Below are positions 25,496 to 33,681 of a DNA stretch of 64,000 nucleotides, piece by piece. The stretch is taken from contig JAPUEB010000006.1 of NCBI GenBank assembly GCA_027492795.1, positions 186,001 to 250,000 on the forward strand, written 5' to 3'. Each line of letters starts with the position of its first letter. The first letter of the stretch is position 1. Below the pieces are notes generated by a model that had not been told where the DNA came from, ran no database searches, and saw only the letters and a program-made list of their open reading frames with translations. The stretch is from Chryseobacterium sp. GTDB lineage: Bacteria > Bacteroidota > Bacteroidia > Flavobacteriales > Weeksellaceae. The position numbers and the translations under genes were made by a program.

Positions 25496-25594
25496 ATGGA
25501 AAATTGGATTTTATATGCAATCATCGGTACATTACTAGGGGCTATTGTAGGTAACTATGTTCTTGAATACATGAAAAAGAAAAAAAGAAAATAA
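25496..25594 (+). CDS. tiny membrane protein paired with cassette D
   Basis: 32 aa: MENWILYAIIGTLLGAIVGN then YVLEYMKKKKRK. It is a single hydrophobic helix with a GxxxG-like motif and a strongly basic end. The start is 5 bp after the cassette D stop. It is very short, and its support comes from the recurring secreted/small-membrane pairing. Confidence 0.5.
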   Translation: MENWILYAIIGTLLGAIVGNYVLEYMKKKKRK

Positions 25595-25595
25595 T

Positions 25596-25715
25596 TTCCA
25601 GCAAACAAATTTGCCAAAAAAAGCGAATATCTGTTAACAGAGGAAACTATGATGATCATTAACAAAAAATAAGGGGATCCGCCGTGTAAAAAGCGGCGGA
25701 TATTTTTACAAAAAA
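25596..25715 (+). repeat. diverged third copy of the gene end + terminator
   Basis: TTCCAGCAAA ... AACAGAGGAAACTATGATGA ... ATCCGCCGTGTAAAAAGCGG match copies 1 and 2 with more changes. The match ends before the leader, so the following gene lacks the shared promoter block. Terminator at 25677-25701. Confidence 0.8.
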
Positions 25716-25723
25716 TTATTTTC

Positions 25724-25912
25724 ATGCGAACAAAAAAATTAAGAATAATAGCAGCAGCGCTATTCGCTTTTGCAGCAGCAATTTTTACTTATCTGCTGTA
25801 TGTAAATAATATGAACTTCCAAAATCAGAACGTTTGGATGTACGGAATTTCATGTGCAGTATTATTACTAATCTCTGCAATGCTTCTAAAACAGGATAAC
25901 AGTTCTCAATAA
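25724..25912 (+). CDS. small two-helix membrane protein
   Basis: 62 aa with two hydrophobic segments (IIAAALFAFAAAIFTYLLYV; MYGISCAVLLLISAMLL). It follows the third repeat copy without a secreted partner, and a good terminator is at 25922-25959. It is probably an orphan member of the small membrane group. The start MRTKKL resembles the N-terminus of the lipoprotein at 19815. Confidence 0.55.
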   Translation: MRTKKLRIIAAALFAFAAAIFTYLLYVNNMNFQNQNVWMYGISCAVLLLISAMLLKQDNSSQ

Positions 25913-25921
25913 TTAGTTTTT

Positions 25922-25959
25922 CCTCCGGTGAAATTTCTGTATTTTGCCGGAGGTTTTTT
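25922..25959 (+). terminator. rho-independent terminator
   Basis: CCTCCGG ... CCGGAGG followed by TTTTTT. Confidence 0.85.
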
Positions 25960-26080
25960 ATTGAGAAAATAACGAATAATAGAATATAGAAATTTGTATA
26001 ATTACACTAATTATAGAAATCGCAATGAAGTTGATTTGCTCTTTTACTTAAAAAAGCTTTTTTTGAAAAATTGATTTATT

Positions 26081-26302
26081 ATGAAAACATCTAAAACGCA
26101 ATTGCTCATTATGCTCTCCATTTTTGCGGCTTATCTTATAATTATCATAGGATTTTCTACCAATTGGTTTAAAAGTTCATTCAACATGGAGCCTTATTTT
26201 GTGTTGTGGCTCACTGCGGCATTTGCCTTTATCTCTCTTTTTAGAATGACGATTAAGTATTTTGTGGAGAAAGAAAAAGAAAATCAACAGAAAAGACGAT
26301 GA
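26081..26302 (+). CDS. small two-helix membrane protein
   Basis: 73 aa: MKTSKTQLLIMLSIFAAYLI starts the first helix, a loop with NWFKSSFNMEP follows, then a second helix (YFVLWLTAAFAFISLFRM) and a charged tail EKEKENQQKRR. It is the last of the accessory group; no family is recognised. Confidence 0.55.
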   Translation: MKTSKTQLLIMLSIFAAYLIIIIGFSTNWFKSSFNMEPYFVLWLTAAFAFISLFRMTIKYFVEKEKENQQKRR

Positions 26303-26351
26303 TCTGTTTTAAGAAATAGAAATAAACAGTAGTCAAGATTTTATATCAAAA

Positions 26352-26428
26352 ATCAATTTCTTTACCCCAAAGCTAAGGTGAGGAAATTGATGTTCTTCGC
26401 TCCCTTTAGGGTTGGTGAAAACGAAGAA
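26352..26428. repeat. CCCTTTAGGGTTGG-core hairpin element, copy 2
   Basis: Two adjacent hairpins: ATCAATTTC/GAAATTGAT (26352-26391) and TTCTTCG/CGAAGAA (26393-26428), the latter enclosing CTCCCTTTAGGGTTGG. Related elements lie inside the MITE-like element at 14.2 kb and, inverted, at 57.7 kb. It occupies the gap before the 26504 terminator. Confidence 0.7.
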
Positions 26429-26503
26429 AATTAATTTCCGATTACATACTACATTATTCAATCACTATAAATTTTAATTTTTTGTTTTCAGGTGATGGTT
26501 TGT

Positions 26504-26536
26504 CCTCGGTGTTTTACGGAACATCGGGGATTTTTT
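26504..26536 (+). terminator. rho-independent terminator with TTACGG loop
   Basis: CCTCGGTGTT, loop TTACGG, AACATCGGGG, then TTTTTT. The loop is the reverse complement of the CCGTAA loops at 20.2-20.4 kb. Confidence 0.75.
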
Positions 26537-26614
26537 ATTGCTGAAAATTAAAATGATTTTGAAAGCAGAAACAACTTTGCCAAAGCTAATTTACATTAAT
26601 TTTTGGCTAAGTTT

Positions 26615-27091
26615 TTACTTATACTCCACTTTCTTTTTGTCGGCACCCATGAAAACCGCTTTTCCTCCACTTTCAGACACCTCGATCGTAATTTTATCGT
26701 CTCCATAAACGTTTTTTCCTTCGTGTGCGGTAAGAAGCCCTACTTTTTTAGGCGCATCTTTTCCTTTGGTGTAAGTAACGTATTTGTTTCCGTTTTTTTC
26801 TTCGTCAAAAACAAGTTTTAGGTTTTCACCTTGGCTGTTTTTTAATGTTACTCCGGGATTGTTTTCAACTTCTTCTACATTTTTACCCACACTTTCGACT
26901 TCAGATTTTTCAATCATTTCCACTTCATCCTTGTTGTATTGGGCAACTTGTGCGCTGTCCACATCGGCATTTTTTGCAATTTCTTCTACTTCTGCAGTAT
27001 TGTCTACTGCGGCTTCTTCTACTTTCGTTTCTTTTTTACAGGATACCATCACCAATGCAGTGCAAATGGCGGGAATAAGGATTTTTTTCAT
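26615..27091 (-). CDS. putative lipoprotein
   Basis: 158 aa with lipobox MKKILIPAICTALVMVSC (Cys18). It has an acidic low-complexity stretch (KVEEAAVDNTAEVEEIAKN) and a C-terminal compact domain of short beta strands (NLKLVFDEEKNGNKYVTY ... ITIEVSESGGKAVFMGADKK), vaguely like a lysozyme-inhibitor (MliC-type) fold. That likeness is a guess from strand pattern only. It is transcribed convergently to the accessory region. Confidence 0.72.
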   Translation of the reverse strand: MKKILIPAICTALVMVSCKKETKVEEAAVDNTAEVEEIAKNADVDSAQVAQYNKDEVEMIEKSEVESVGKNVEEVENNPGVTLKNSQGENLKLVFDEEKNGNKYVTYTKGKDAPKKVGLLTAHEGKNVYGDDKITIEVSESGGKAVFMGADKKKVEYK

Positions 27092-27170
27092 AAAATTTTA
27101 CTTTTTAATAATTAGAGATATTTTCCTAAAAACGAATTTTTTGGATAAAAATTTTATCGGCTTATGAACT

Positions 27171-28052
27171 TTAATAAAACTCAATAGGATTATTTTTTCT
27201 TTTCATCTTTTCCCTGGCTTCTTCTTCATAATAACGAATAAGCTCATTTGTTTCGGTAATTTTTCTGCCATCGCCTGTTTGTACAATCATAGAAACTCCC
27301 GGTCTCGCTAATTCCTGTTTTAAGTTTTTTACGGGATCATTTTGATATTCTTGATATAATTTCGTGTACTGTTTGCCATTAATTTTCAATTTATTTACGG
27401 AACTTCCATAAGCTTGCGTTCCTAAACCTTCTATATAATCCCAAGTATTATCCTTTTTTGAAAGTTTTTTATTTCCTTTCAACAAAAACTGATGAGTTCC
27501 GCTGCGGTCTTCCATTTTTACAATCAACCCTGGCAAACCATAAAATTTGTAGGGACCTTCCGGAATGGGAATTTCTTTCGTAAACCACGCCGTCCATTTT
27601 CTTCCGCCGTAATCTAATGTCGCTTTTTGGCAATGATACTTTTCAATGATTTTGGTTTCGTTGGAAATAATCCAGTTCGGCTTCCTATCTTCTTCTACAA
27701 GCAAATTCTCTCGTTCTATTGCAGTGTCCCAAAAGGTTTCATAGTCGGGATATTTTTTTTTGATGACGTAAGCAATGTTCCAATCCAAGCTTTTTCCTGA
27801 AACTGAATAAGTTCCCGGTGTTCTTTTTTGCTGCTCAATAATAGAATTTAACATAATAGAATCGCTCATAAATTTTTCCTGACCATAAAAAAAAGACTCA
27901 TTCTTCATCACATCCAAATTCATCATTTCCTTTTTCAAAGAATCAGTTTTGGTAGAGTCTGTGCGAAATTTATATTCGTAAATAAATCTGTGGTTCTGCG
28001 AAAAACAAAATAAAAATAGATTGAAGAACAAAATAGTGAAGAAACTTTTCAT
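27171..28052 (-). CDS. GLPGLI family protein (first copy)
   Basis: 293 aa from ATG 28052, giving signal peptide MKSFFTILFFNLFLFCFSQ; codons upstream of it lie in the promoter. The family-naming motif is present (YKFYGLPGLIVKMED), with the usual preceding segment GGRKWTAWFTKEIPIPEGP. GLPGLI proteins are exported, restricted to Bacteroidota and of unknown function. A second, related copy lies at 32712-33578. Confidence 0.93.
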   Translation of the reverse strand: MKSFFTILFFNLFLFCFSQNHRFIYEYKFRTDSTKTDSLKKEMMNLDVMKNESFFYGQEKFMSDSIMLNSIIEQQKRTPGTYSVSGKSLDWNIAYVIKKKYPDYETFWDTAIERENLLVEEDRKPNWIISNETKIIEKYHCQKATLDYGGRKWTAWFTKEIPIPEGPYKFYGLPGLIVKMEDRSGTHQFLLKGNKKLSKKDNTWDYIEGLGTQAYGSSVNKLKINGKQYTKLYQEYQNDPVKNLKQELARPGVSMIVQTGDGRKITETNELIRYYEEEAREKMKRKNNPIEFY

Positions 28053-28068
28053 ATAAAATGGTTTGAAA

Positions 28069-28076
28069 CAAACATA
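28069..28076 (-). promoter_or_regulatory. -7 box (TATGTTTG) of the GLPGLI gene
   Basis: Exact TAnnTTTG on the minus strand, 17 bp before the chosen start codon; it supports the start at 28052. Confidence 0.6.
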
Positions 28077-28129
28077 ACGAATATTTTGTAAATTAATTTC
28101 GCTTGAAGAAAATATCACCCATTTTTTCC

Positions 28130-28137
28130 TAAATTTG
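28130..28137 (+). promoter_or_regulatory. -7 box (TAAATTTG) of the acyltransferase gene
   Basis: Exact TAnnTTTG, 17 bp before the ATG at 28155, with TTG at 28103-28105 as a possible -33. Confidence 0.6.
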
Positions 28138-28154
28138 ATAGATTAAAAACATTT

Positions 28155-29252
28155 ATGAAAAGAGACCTCTACATTGATTTTGCCAAAGGTTTGGCCACCA
28201 TTTCCGTTATTTTTATCCACACCGTTTTCTGGAGCGGACAGTTTTACGTTCCTTCGGAAGTTCGGGTGTTGTCTTTGCTTTTTGATGTCGTTCTTTTCTA
28301 TGCATTAAGCGGAATTACTTCCGGCGGAAATGTGGAAAAAACCTTGTACAGGTTGCTGAAACTGCAAATTACCTTCATGATTTTTGTAACGCTCATCTTT
28401 TTCCTCGATTATTTTTTTAAAGTTTTCGGGCTCTCGCTTTTCGGGATGGATTGGATGAAGAATTTCTACAGCACCTTCGGCGGAAAATACGTTCCACAAG
28501 ATATTTCAACTCTTCCACAATGGCAAAATCTCGGCAACTGGTATCTTCACAGCTATACCAATGCAGATACTTTTCCGGTAATTATGGGCAGTTTTTGGTA
28601 TTTGAAGGTGTATTATATTTTAACGGTTTTGGGCGTTCTTATTATCCGATTTTTTCCAAAACACATCCACTGGTTCATTGGGCTTTGTTTCGCATTAACG
28701 CTGATATTTCATATTTTCCCGCACTATTATCCAAGCGGACAAGTTGGTTACGTAGCACTTTATTTAGGCGTTTTTCTCATAGGAAACCGCATGAAGGGCA
28801 AAACCATTCCAAAAAACTGGATTTTTCTGCTTTACGGAATGGTTGCAATCGCCTTAATTTGGCTTTTTTCCTCCTATGGAATTGAAATTTTCTACAAACT
28901 CAATAAAAATAAATTTCCGCCGAAAATTCCTTACATTATTTGGATTGCATTTTCTGTGGTTACGCTTTTTGTTTTTTACAACCGCTTGAAAATCTCTAAA
29001 AAAAGCATCATCACCTACATCGGCGAAAACGCGATTTTCTTTTATTTTGCGCAGGGAATCAGTTCATCGCTCATTTATTTCATCGTAGTTCCATTGCATG
29101 AAAAAATGCCGTGGTTCATCTTTTTGCCCATCGTTTTCGTCATCAATTTAGTTTTGGCATATTTTCTTGCCATACTTTTGAACAAATTTGATGCTTTGGG
29201 ATGGAAAATTTTAGAATATTTACGAAAAAAAACTGCCTCAATTCAAAATTGA
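28155..29252 (+). CDS. acyltransferase family 3 membrane protein
   Basis: A 365-aa integral membrane protein with about 10 hydrophobic segments. The N-terminus MKRDLYIDFAKGLATISVIF followed by IHTVFW has the R/D...KG...V.xHxxxW signature of membrane-bound O-acyltransferases (OatA/WecH/NodX type), in which the His is catalytic. It would acylate an extracytoplasmic glycan. It is a single gene, divergent from the GLPGLI gene. Its last codons form part of the terminator of the convergent gene. Confidence 0.87.
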   Translation: MKRDLYIDFAKGLATISVIFIHTVFWSGQFYVPSEVRVLSLLFDVVLFYALSGITSGGNVEKTLYRLLKLQITFMIFVTLIFFLDYFFKVFGLSLFGMDWMKNFYSTFGGKYVPQDISTLPQWQNLGNWYLHSYTNADTFPVIMGSFWYLKVYYILTVLGVLIIRFFPKHIHWFIGLCFALTLIFHIFPHYYPSGQVGYVALYLGVFLIGNRMKGKTIPKNWIFLLYGMVAIALIWLFSSYGIEIFYKLNKNKFPPKIPYIIWIAFSVVTLFVFYNRLKISKKSIITYIGENAIFFYFAQGISSSLIYFIVVPLHEKMPWFIFLPIVFVINLVLAYFLAILLNKFDALGWKILEYLRKKTASIQN

Positions 29253-29257
29253 GACAG
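29233..29257 (-). terminator. terminator for the small membrane gene, overlapping the acyltransferase end
   Basis: On the minus strand: CTGTCTCAATT, TTG loop, AATTGAGGCAG, then a run of T. The hairpin uses the last coding bases of the plus-strand acyltransferase. Confidence 0.7.
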
Positions 29258-29280
29258 CTCTATAGAAAGGGATTTAGTGT

Positions 29281-29529
29281 TTATGCGTTGCTCTTGTTCC
29301 CTCTTGCTACCAAAGCGATAATAAGGATAAGAACCAAAGCTCCAATTACCCAGTAAAGAGGATTTGTCATCCATTCTTCTGTGGTAGTTGTAGTCGTTTT
29401 TGTAGTGGTAACATCCACATTTACAGGCTTCGTTGCTTCCTGTGCAAAAGCGATGATACTAGAAAAAAACATAATAGTAAGCAAAGCTAGCTTTTCGAAT
29501 CTTCTTGTGATAAAATTTTTAGTTTCCAT
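29281..29529 (-). CDS. small exported membrane protein
   Basis: 82 aa. An N-terminal signal-like segment (KLALLTIMFFSSIIAFAQ), a Thr-rich spacer (DVTTTKTTTTTTEEW) and one C-terminal transmembrane helix (WVIGALVLILIIALVARG) are visible. No family is recognised. The Thr run (seven ACC/ACT-type codons) is a low-complexity stretch. Confidence 0.7.
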   Translation of the reverse strand: METKNFITRRFEKLALLTIMFFSSIIAFAQEATKPVNVDVTTTKTTTTTTEEWMTNPLYWVIGALVLILIIALVARGNKSNA

Positions 29530-29692
29530 AATTTATTTTGATTTGTTTAATGTATTTTGATAATTTCAATATAAATGCCAAAACCTTACAGAAATGAAAA
29601 TGATATAACCAAAGCCGAAAATTTTGAAAAAAGCCTCAAGTTTTGCCACAAATTTTTAGAATAATACTAAATTTACCAAAAAAAATAGAGTA

Positions 29693-30274
29693 ATGTTCAA
29701 ACTGAAACTTCCCACAGATCCAAGATGGGCAAATATTGCCGAAGGAAATCTGGAGGAAATCCTTACAGACCACGCTTGGTGCGAACAAAAAGCCGCTACC
29801 AACGCAATTGGCCTCATTACAATGCTTCCGGAATATCCTGAAATTGTAACCGAACTTTTGGCGATTGCACAGGAAGAACTGGATCATTTTAATCAGGTTC
29901 ACGAGATTATCAAAAATCGCGGCTATACTTTTGGACGCACCAGAAAAGATGATTATGTGAATGAACTCGTAAATTTTATCCAAAAAGGTGGAAACCGAAA
30001 CGATTTAATTATCGACAAAATGCTTTTCGCGGCCATGATAGAGGCAAGAAGTTGCGAACGTTTTAAAGTTTTAACCGAAAATATAAAAGACGAAGAACTG
30101 AAAGTTTTTTATAAAGAACTAATGATTTCCGAAGCCAATCATTACACCACATTCATCGGATTTGCGCGCCAACTTGGCGATCCAGAAAAAGTGAACAAAC
30201 GCTGGGAAGAATGGCTGGAATACGAAGCAAAAATTATCGCGGGATACGGAAAAAAAGAAACGATTCACGGATAA
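29693..30274 (+). CDS. miaE: tRNA-(ms2io6A)-hydroxylase-like diiron protein (MiaE)
   Basis: A 193-aa ferritin-like four-helix protein. The diiron ligand pattern is visible: EQKAATNAIG (helix 1), EELDHFNQVH (ExxH-type), MIEARSCERF and EANHYTTFIGFA. The order and length match MiaE, which hydroxylates ms2i6A at position 37 of tRNA. Bacteroidota members are usually annotated this way, though the activity is mostly demonstrated in Proteobacteria. Confidence 0.9.
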   Translation: MFKLKLPTDPRWANIAEGNLEEILTDHAWCEQKAATNAIGLITMLPEYPEIVTELLAIAQEELDHFNQVHEIIKNRGYTFGRTRKDDYVNELVNFIQKGGNRNDLIIDKMLFAAMIEARSCERFKVLTENIKDEELKVFYKELMISEANHYTTFIGFARQLGDPEKVNKRWEEWLEYEAKIIAGYGKKETIHG

Positions 30275-30299
30275 GATTAAATTTCAGATTTTAAAAAAA

Positions 30300-30460
30300 G
30301 ATTAGAAACTTGAAGGTGTCATTCCGACGAAGGAGGAATCTTTTATAAACAGGTTCTTCACTTCGCAAGCTCCGTTCATAATGACAAACAATGTGCTTTT
30401 TGCATTAAAAAATTAAGAATCTGCCAAATCAGCAAAATCTGCGAGAAAAACCAGCAACAA
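30300..30460. repeat. repeat-like spacer before the DUF502 gene
   Basis: Contains GTCATTCCGACGAAGGAGGA ... CGCAAGCTCCGTTCATAATGAC (imperfect inverted repeat) and AATCTGCCAAATCAGCAAAA-type reiteration. Similar wording occurs at 20447-20475 and 53335-53360. No gene is seen. Confidence 0.45.
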
Positions 30461-30483
30461 GAAAACAGAAACTAGAAACAAAA

Positions 30484-31101
30484 GTGAAAAAACCAAACAC
30501 CGAAAAAGTCCTCAATCTCTTCCTGAAATCCTTTTTTCAGGGACTGATGATTATTGGACCTGTTGGTTTAACGGTTTTTGTCATTTATTACATCATTTCC
30601 TCCATCGACAGTATTTATCCAACAATTGCCGATAAATATCCAGGTGTCGTTTTCATTTCTGTTATAGCACTTACAACACTTTTGGGTTATTTTGGAAATA
30701 AATTTATCGTTGGAAGATTTGTTTTCGACAGAATTGATTCTCTTTTAGAAAGAACACCCGGAATACGGCACATTTACACACCAACAAAAGATGTAATGTC
30801 CTCCTTTGTAGGCGATAAAAAGAAATTCAACCATCCGGTTTGGGTAAAAACCAACGAAAATCCTGAAATCTGGAGAATTGGTTTCCTCACGCAAAGCGAT
30901 ATGTCCGATGTTGAAAAACATCAGTATGTTGCGGTATATCTTCCACATTCATACGCTATTTCCGGTTGGGTAATCGTTACTGAGGAAAAAAATGTAAAAC
31001 CCGTTATCGGAATGTCGGCTGCCGCAGCAATGAAATTTGCCGTAAGTGGCGGCGTTGCAGGATTTCATTCGGATAAAAATATTTTCAAGGCACCGGAGTG
31101 A
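30484..31101 (+). CDS. DUF502 family membrane protein
   Basis: 205 aa. The GTG start at 30484 gives MKKPNTEKVLNLFLKSFFQG; no closer ATG preserves the N-terminus. It has two transmembrane helices (GLMIIGPVGLTVFVIYYII; VVFISVIALTTLLGYFGNKF) followed by a soluble domain with ERTPGIRHIYTPTKDVMSSF and VAVYLPHSYAISGWV, all characteristic of DUF502. The family is conserved in bacteria and plants (COV-like); its function is unknown. Confidence 0.9.
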   Translation: MKKPNTEKVLNLFLKSFFQGLMIIGPVGLTVFVIYYIISSIDSIYPTIADKYPGVVFISVIALTTLLGYFGNKFIVGRFVFDRIDSLLERTPGIRHIYTPTKDVMSSFVGDKKKFNHPVWVKTNENPEIWRIGFLTQSDMSDVEKHQYVAVYLPHSYAISGWVIVTEEKNVKPVIGMSAAAAMKFAVSGGVAGFHSDKNIFKAPE

Positions 31102-31104
31102 TAA

Positions 31105-31225
31105 GGAATGAATAATTAATAATGAAAAATGAATAATTTCCAAAGCGTTTTTTATTATTTCAAAACTAGATTTACTCTAAAATCTCACCTATTAATTATT
31201 AATTTTTAATTATTCATTTAAACCA
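31105..31225. repeat. AT-rich inverted repeat before tnaA
   Basis: AATGAATAATTAATAATGAA (about 31107-31130) is mirrored by TTAATTATTCATTTAA (about 31205-31220). It is a private spacer repeat and could also be a leader structure of tnaA; no tnaC-like Trp-containing leader peptide was found. Confidence 0.4.
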
Positions 31226-31232
31226 AAATACA

Positions 31233-32609
31233 ATGAAACTCCCTTACGCCGAACCTTTCAGAATAAAAATGATTGAAGAAATTCGCCAATCCACCCGTGA
31301 AGAACGAGAAGAATGGCTGAAAAACGCAAATTTCAATTTATTTAATTTAAAATCTTCACAGGTTTTTATCGACCTTCTTACCGACAGTGGAACCGGCGCA
31401 ATGTCCGATTCTCAATGGGCGGCTTTAATGCGCGGTGACGAAAGTTATGCCGGTTCCCGCTCCTTTGAAGAACTTCATAATACTGTTCAAAAAATTACGG
31501 GCTACAAATATTTGCTTCCAACGCACCAAGGAAGGGCTGCAGAAAACGTTCTGTTCTCCGTTTTGGTAAAAGATGGCGATATTATTCCGGGAAATTCCCA
31601 CTTCGATACTACAAAAGGACACATCGAGTTTAGAAAAGCTCATGCTGTAGATTGCACTATTGATGAAGCTTTCGATATCGAAAATCGTCATCCCTTCAAA
31701 GGAAATATCGATTTACAAAAACTTGAAAAAATTTATCAGGAAAATCCTAAAGAAAAAATTCCTTTTTGTTTGATAACCATTACCTGCAACACTTCGGGAG
31801 GACAACCTGTTTCTTTGGAAAACATTAAAGCCGTAAGTGAACTTTCTAAAAAATATGGAATTCCGGTATTTTTCGACAGCGCAAGATTTGCCGAAAACGC
31901 GTATTTCATTAAAAAAAGAGAGGAAGGACAGCAAAACCGTACCATCAAAGAAATCTGTAAAGAAATTTTTTCTTACGGCGACGGAATGACGATGAGTTCC
32001 AAAAAAGACGGACTCGTAAACATAGGAGGATTTATCGCCTTGAACAGCGAAGAGGTTTTTCAGGCAGCGTCCAATTTTACCATTATTTATGAAGGATTCA
32101 TCACTTACGGAGGTTTAGCTGGAAGAGATATGGCTGCTTTGGCAGTTGGTTTGAATGAAGCGACCGAATTTGCCTATCTCGAAAGCCGAATTTTACAGGT
32201 AGAATATCTCGGAAACAAATTGATGGAATACGGAATTCCGGTTCAAAAACCAATTGGAGGACACGCTGTTTTTATTGATGCCATCAAGTTTTTACCAAAT
32301 GTTCCGCGTGAAGAATTTTCTGCACAAACTTTAGGGCTTGAACTGTATAAAGAAGCCGGAATTCGTGGTGTAGAAATCGGAACTTTGCTTGCAGACCGCG
32401 ATCCCGCAACCCGCGAAAACCGTTATCCAAAATTAGAATTACTTCGTTTGGCAATCCCAAGAAGAACTTATACCAATAATCACATGGATTATATTGCAGC
32501 CGGCGTGAAAAACGTTTATGACAGAAGAAACGAAATCACAAAAGGCTATAAAATCACTTGGGAACCGCCGATTTTGAGACATTTTACGGTGAAACTGGAA
32601 CCTATTTAA
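31233..32609 (+). CDS. tnaA: tryptophanase (tryptophan indole-lyase)
   Basis: A 458-aa PLP enzyme of the beta-eliminating lyase family. The Schiff-base lysine is Lys258 in MSSKKDG. Other family motifs are IDLLTDSGTGAMSDSQWAA, THQGRAAENV, SARFAENAYFIKKRE and YGGLAGRDM. I prefer tryptophanase over tyrosine phenol-lyase because the segment AGIRGVEIGTLLADRDP follows E. coli TnaA (AGIRAVEIGSFLLGRDP), while phenol-lyase has an Arg-containing RSMERG there. It cleaves Trp to indole, pyruvate and ammonia. No adjacent permease is present. Confidence 0.92.
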   Translation: MKLPYAEPFRIKMIEEIRQSTREEREEWLKNANFNLFNLKSSQVFIDLLTDSGTGAMSDSQWAALMRGDESYAGSRSFEELHNTVQKITGYKYLLPTHQGRAAENVLFSVLVKDGDIIPGNSHFDTTKGHIEFRKAHAVDCTIDEAFDIENRHPFKGNIDLQKLEKIYQENPKEKIPFCLITITCNTSGGQPVSLENIKAVSELSKKYGIPVFFDSARFAENAYFIKKREEGQQNRTIKEICKEIFSYGDGMTMSSKKDGLVNIGGFIALNSEEVFQAASNFTIIYEGFITYGGLAGRDMAALAVGLNEATEFAYLESRILQVEYLGNKLMEYGIPVQKPIGGHAVFIDAIKFLPNVPREEFSAQTLGLELYKEAGIRGVEIGTLLADRDPATRENRYPKLELLRLAIPRRTYTNNHMDYIAAGVKNVYDRRNEITKGYKITWEPPILRHFTVKLEPI

Positions 32610-32711
32610 CTTTTTTTTCGGATTTATCTGACTTTTTGCATGAGAAAAAATTGTTTTTTTTGTAACAACTCAAAAAAAATCAACACTTATTGCATAAATC
32701 AATATCAAAAA

Positions 32712-33578
32712 ATGAAAAAACACATATCATTATTCATCCTTTTTCTTTCGCTTGCCGTTTCAGCACAGCAGGAAGCCAACAGATTTTTCTATGAACTTAC
32801 CTTCAAACCGAAAAAAGCAAATCCTACCACCGAAAAAGTGATGATGATTTTGGACGTTGCGAAAGACAAATCCTACTTTAGAGATTATACATTCATCGCA
32901 TCCGATTCTTTGGCGAAAGCTGAAGTGGAAGCCATGCAAAAAGCGGGAGTGTATAAGGATATTTCGAAAAGCATAAAAATGCCGAAGTTTTCCTACAAAA
33001 TCATAAAAGATTATCCAGATATGAAAATGGCTTATTCCGAAGGTATCATCAACGGAATGACTCCGATAGAACTGGTTTACAAAGAAAGTGTAAAAATCGA
33101 CTGGAAAATTCTTCCGGAAAATCAAAAAATTGGTGCATATAACGCACAAAAAGCTACCACAGATTTTGGAGGGAGAAAATGGACGGCGTGGTTTTCTAAA
33201 GACATTCCATTCAATGATGGTCCTTACAAGTTTCACGGACTTCCAGGTCTTATCGTAAAAGTGGAAGATGCAGATAAAGACTATTCTTTCGAGCTGAAAG
33301 GAAACAAAAAAATTACCAATTTTGAAGAATACAGCTACCTAGAAAGAGTACGACCAGGTGGAACCGGAAGCAAAGTAGAAGTAAACAAAGAAAAATTCAA
33401 TAAAACTTTCAGCGAGTTTAAGCAGGACCCTTTTGCTTCCATAAGACCGCAATTAACTCCGCAAGTTTTAGCTACAACCATTCCTGGAGCAGATAAAACT
33501 GTTGGAGAAATGATAAAAGACCAGGAAAAAATGCTGAAAGATTTCTATTCCGCAAACGATAATCCTATTGAAAAGTAA
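32712..33578 (+). CDS. GLPGLI family protein (second copy)
   Basis: 288 aa from ATG 32712 with signal peptide MKKHISLFILFLSLAVSAQQ. It carries GGRKWTAWFSKDIPFNDGP and YKFHGLPGLIVKVED, the same landmarks as the copy at 27171-28052. The C-terminus is lysine-rich without a sorting domain. Function is unknown in both; the two are probably old paralogues rather than a recent duplication, because the rest of the sequence differs widely. Confidence 0.93.
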   Translation: MKKHISLFILFLSLAVSAQQEANRFFYELTFKPKKANPTTEKVMMILDVAKDKSYFRDYTFIASDSLAKAEVEAMQKAGVYKDISKSIKMPKFSYKIIKDYPDMKMAYSEGIINGMTPIELVYKESVKIDWKILPENQKIGAYNAQKATTDFGGRKWTAWFSKDIPFNDGPYKFHGLPGLIVKVEDADKDYSFELKGNKKITNFEEYSYLERVRPGGTGSKVEVNKEKFNKTFSEFKQDPFASIRPQLTPQVLATTIPGADKTVGEMIKDQEKMLKDFYSANDNPIEK

Positions 33579-33606
33579 CCTCATATTAAACAATTTATAA
33601 TTTTTC

Positions 33607-33635
33607 AAAATCCTTCGCTTTGTGGAGGATTTTTA
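33607..33635 (+). terminator. rho-independent terminator of the GLPGLI gene
   Basis: AAAATCCTTC, loop, GAGGATTTTT (one bulge). Confidence 0.7.
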
Positions 33636-33656
33636 TGTTTAAAGTCAGGAAAAAGC

Positions 33657-33679
33657 TTATTTAGATTTAATTTAAATAA
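33657..33679. promoter_or_regulatory. candidate metal-regulator operator upstream of feoA
   Basis: TTATTTA-N9-TAAATAA, perfect 7-bp arms, ending 2 bp before the -7 box, so it would block RNA polymerase if bound. Fur- or DtxR-type control of feo is established in other bacteria; assignment here is inference. Confidence 0.4.
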
Positions 33680-33681
33680 CC

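Noticed and set aside
31102-31232. tnaC-type leader peptide before tnaA
   Set aside because: No short ORF with a Trp codon and no rut-like region is visible; the gap is an AT-rich inverted repeat.
31233-32609. Tyrosine phenol-lyase as identity
   Set aside because: The substrate-side segment AGIRGVEIGTLLADRDP follows tryptophanase and lacks the phenol-lyase Arg context.
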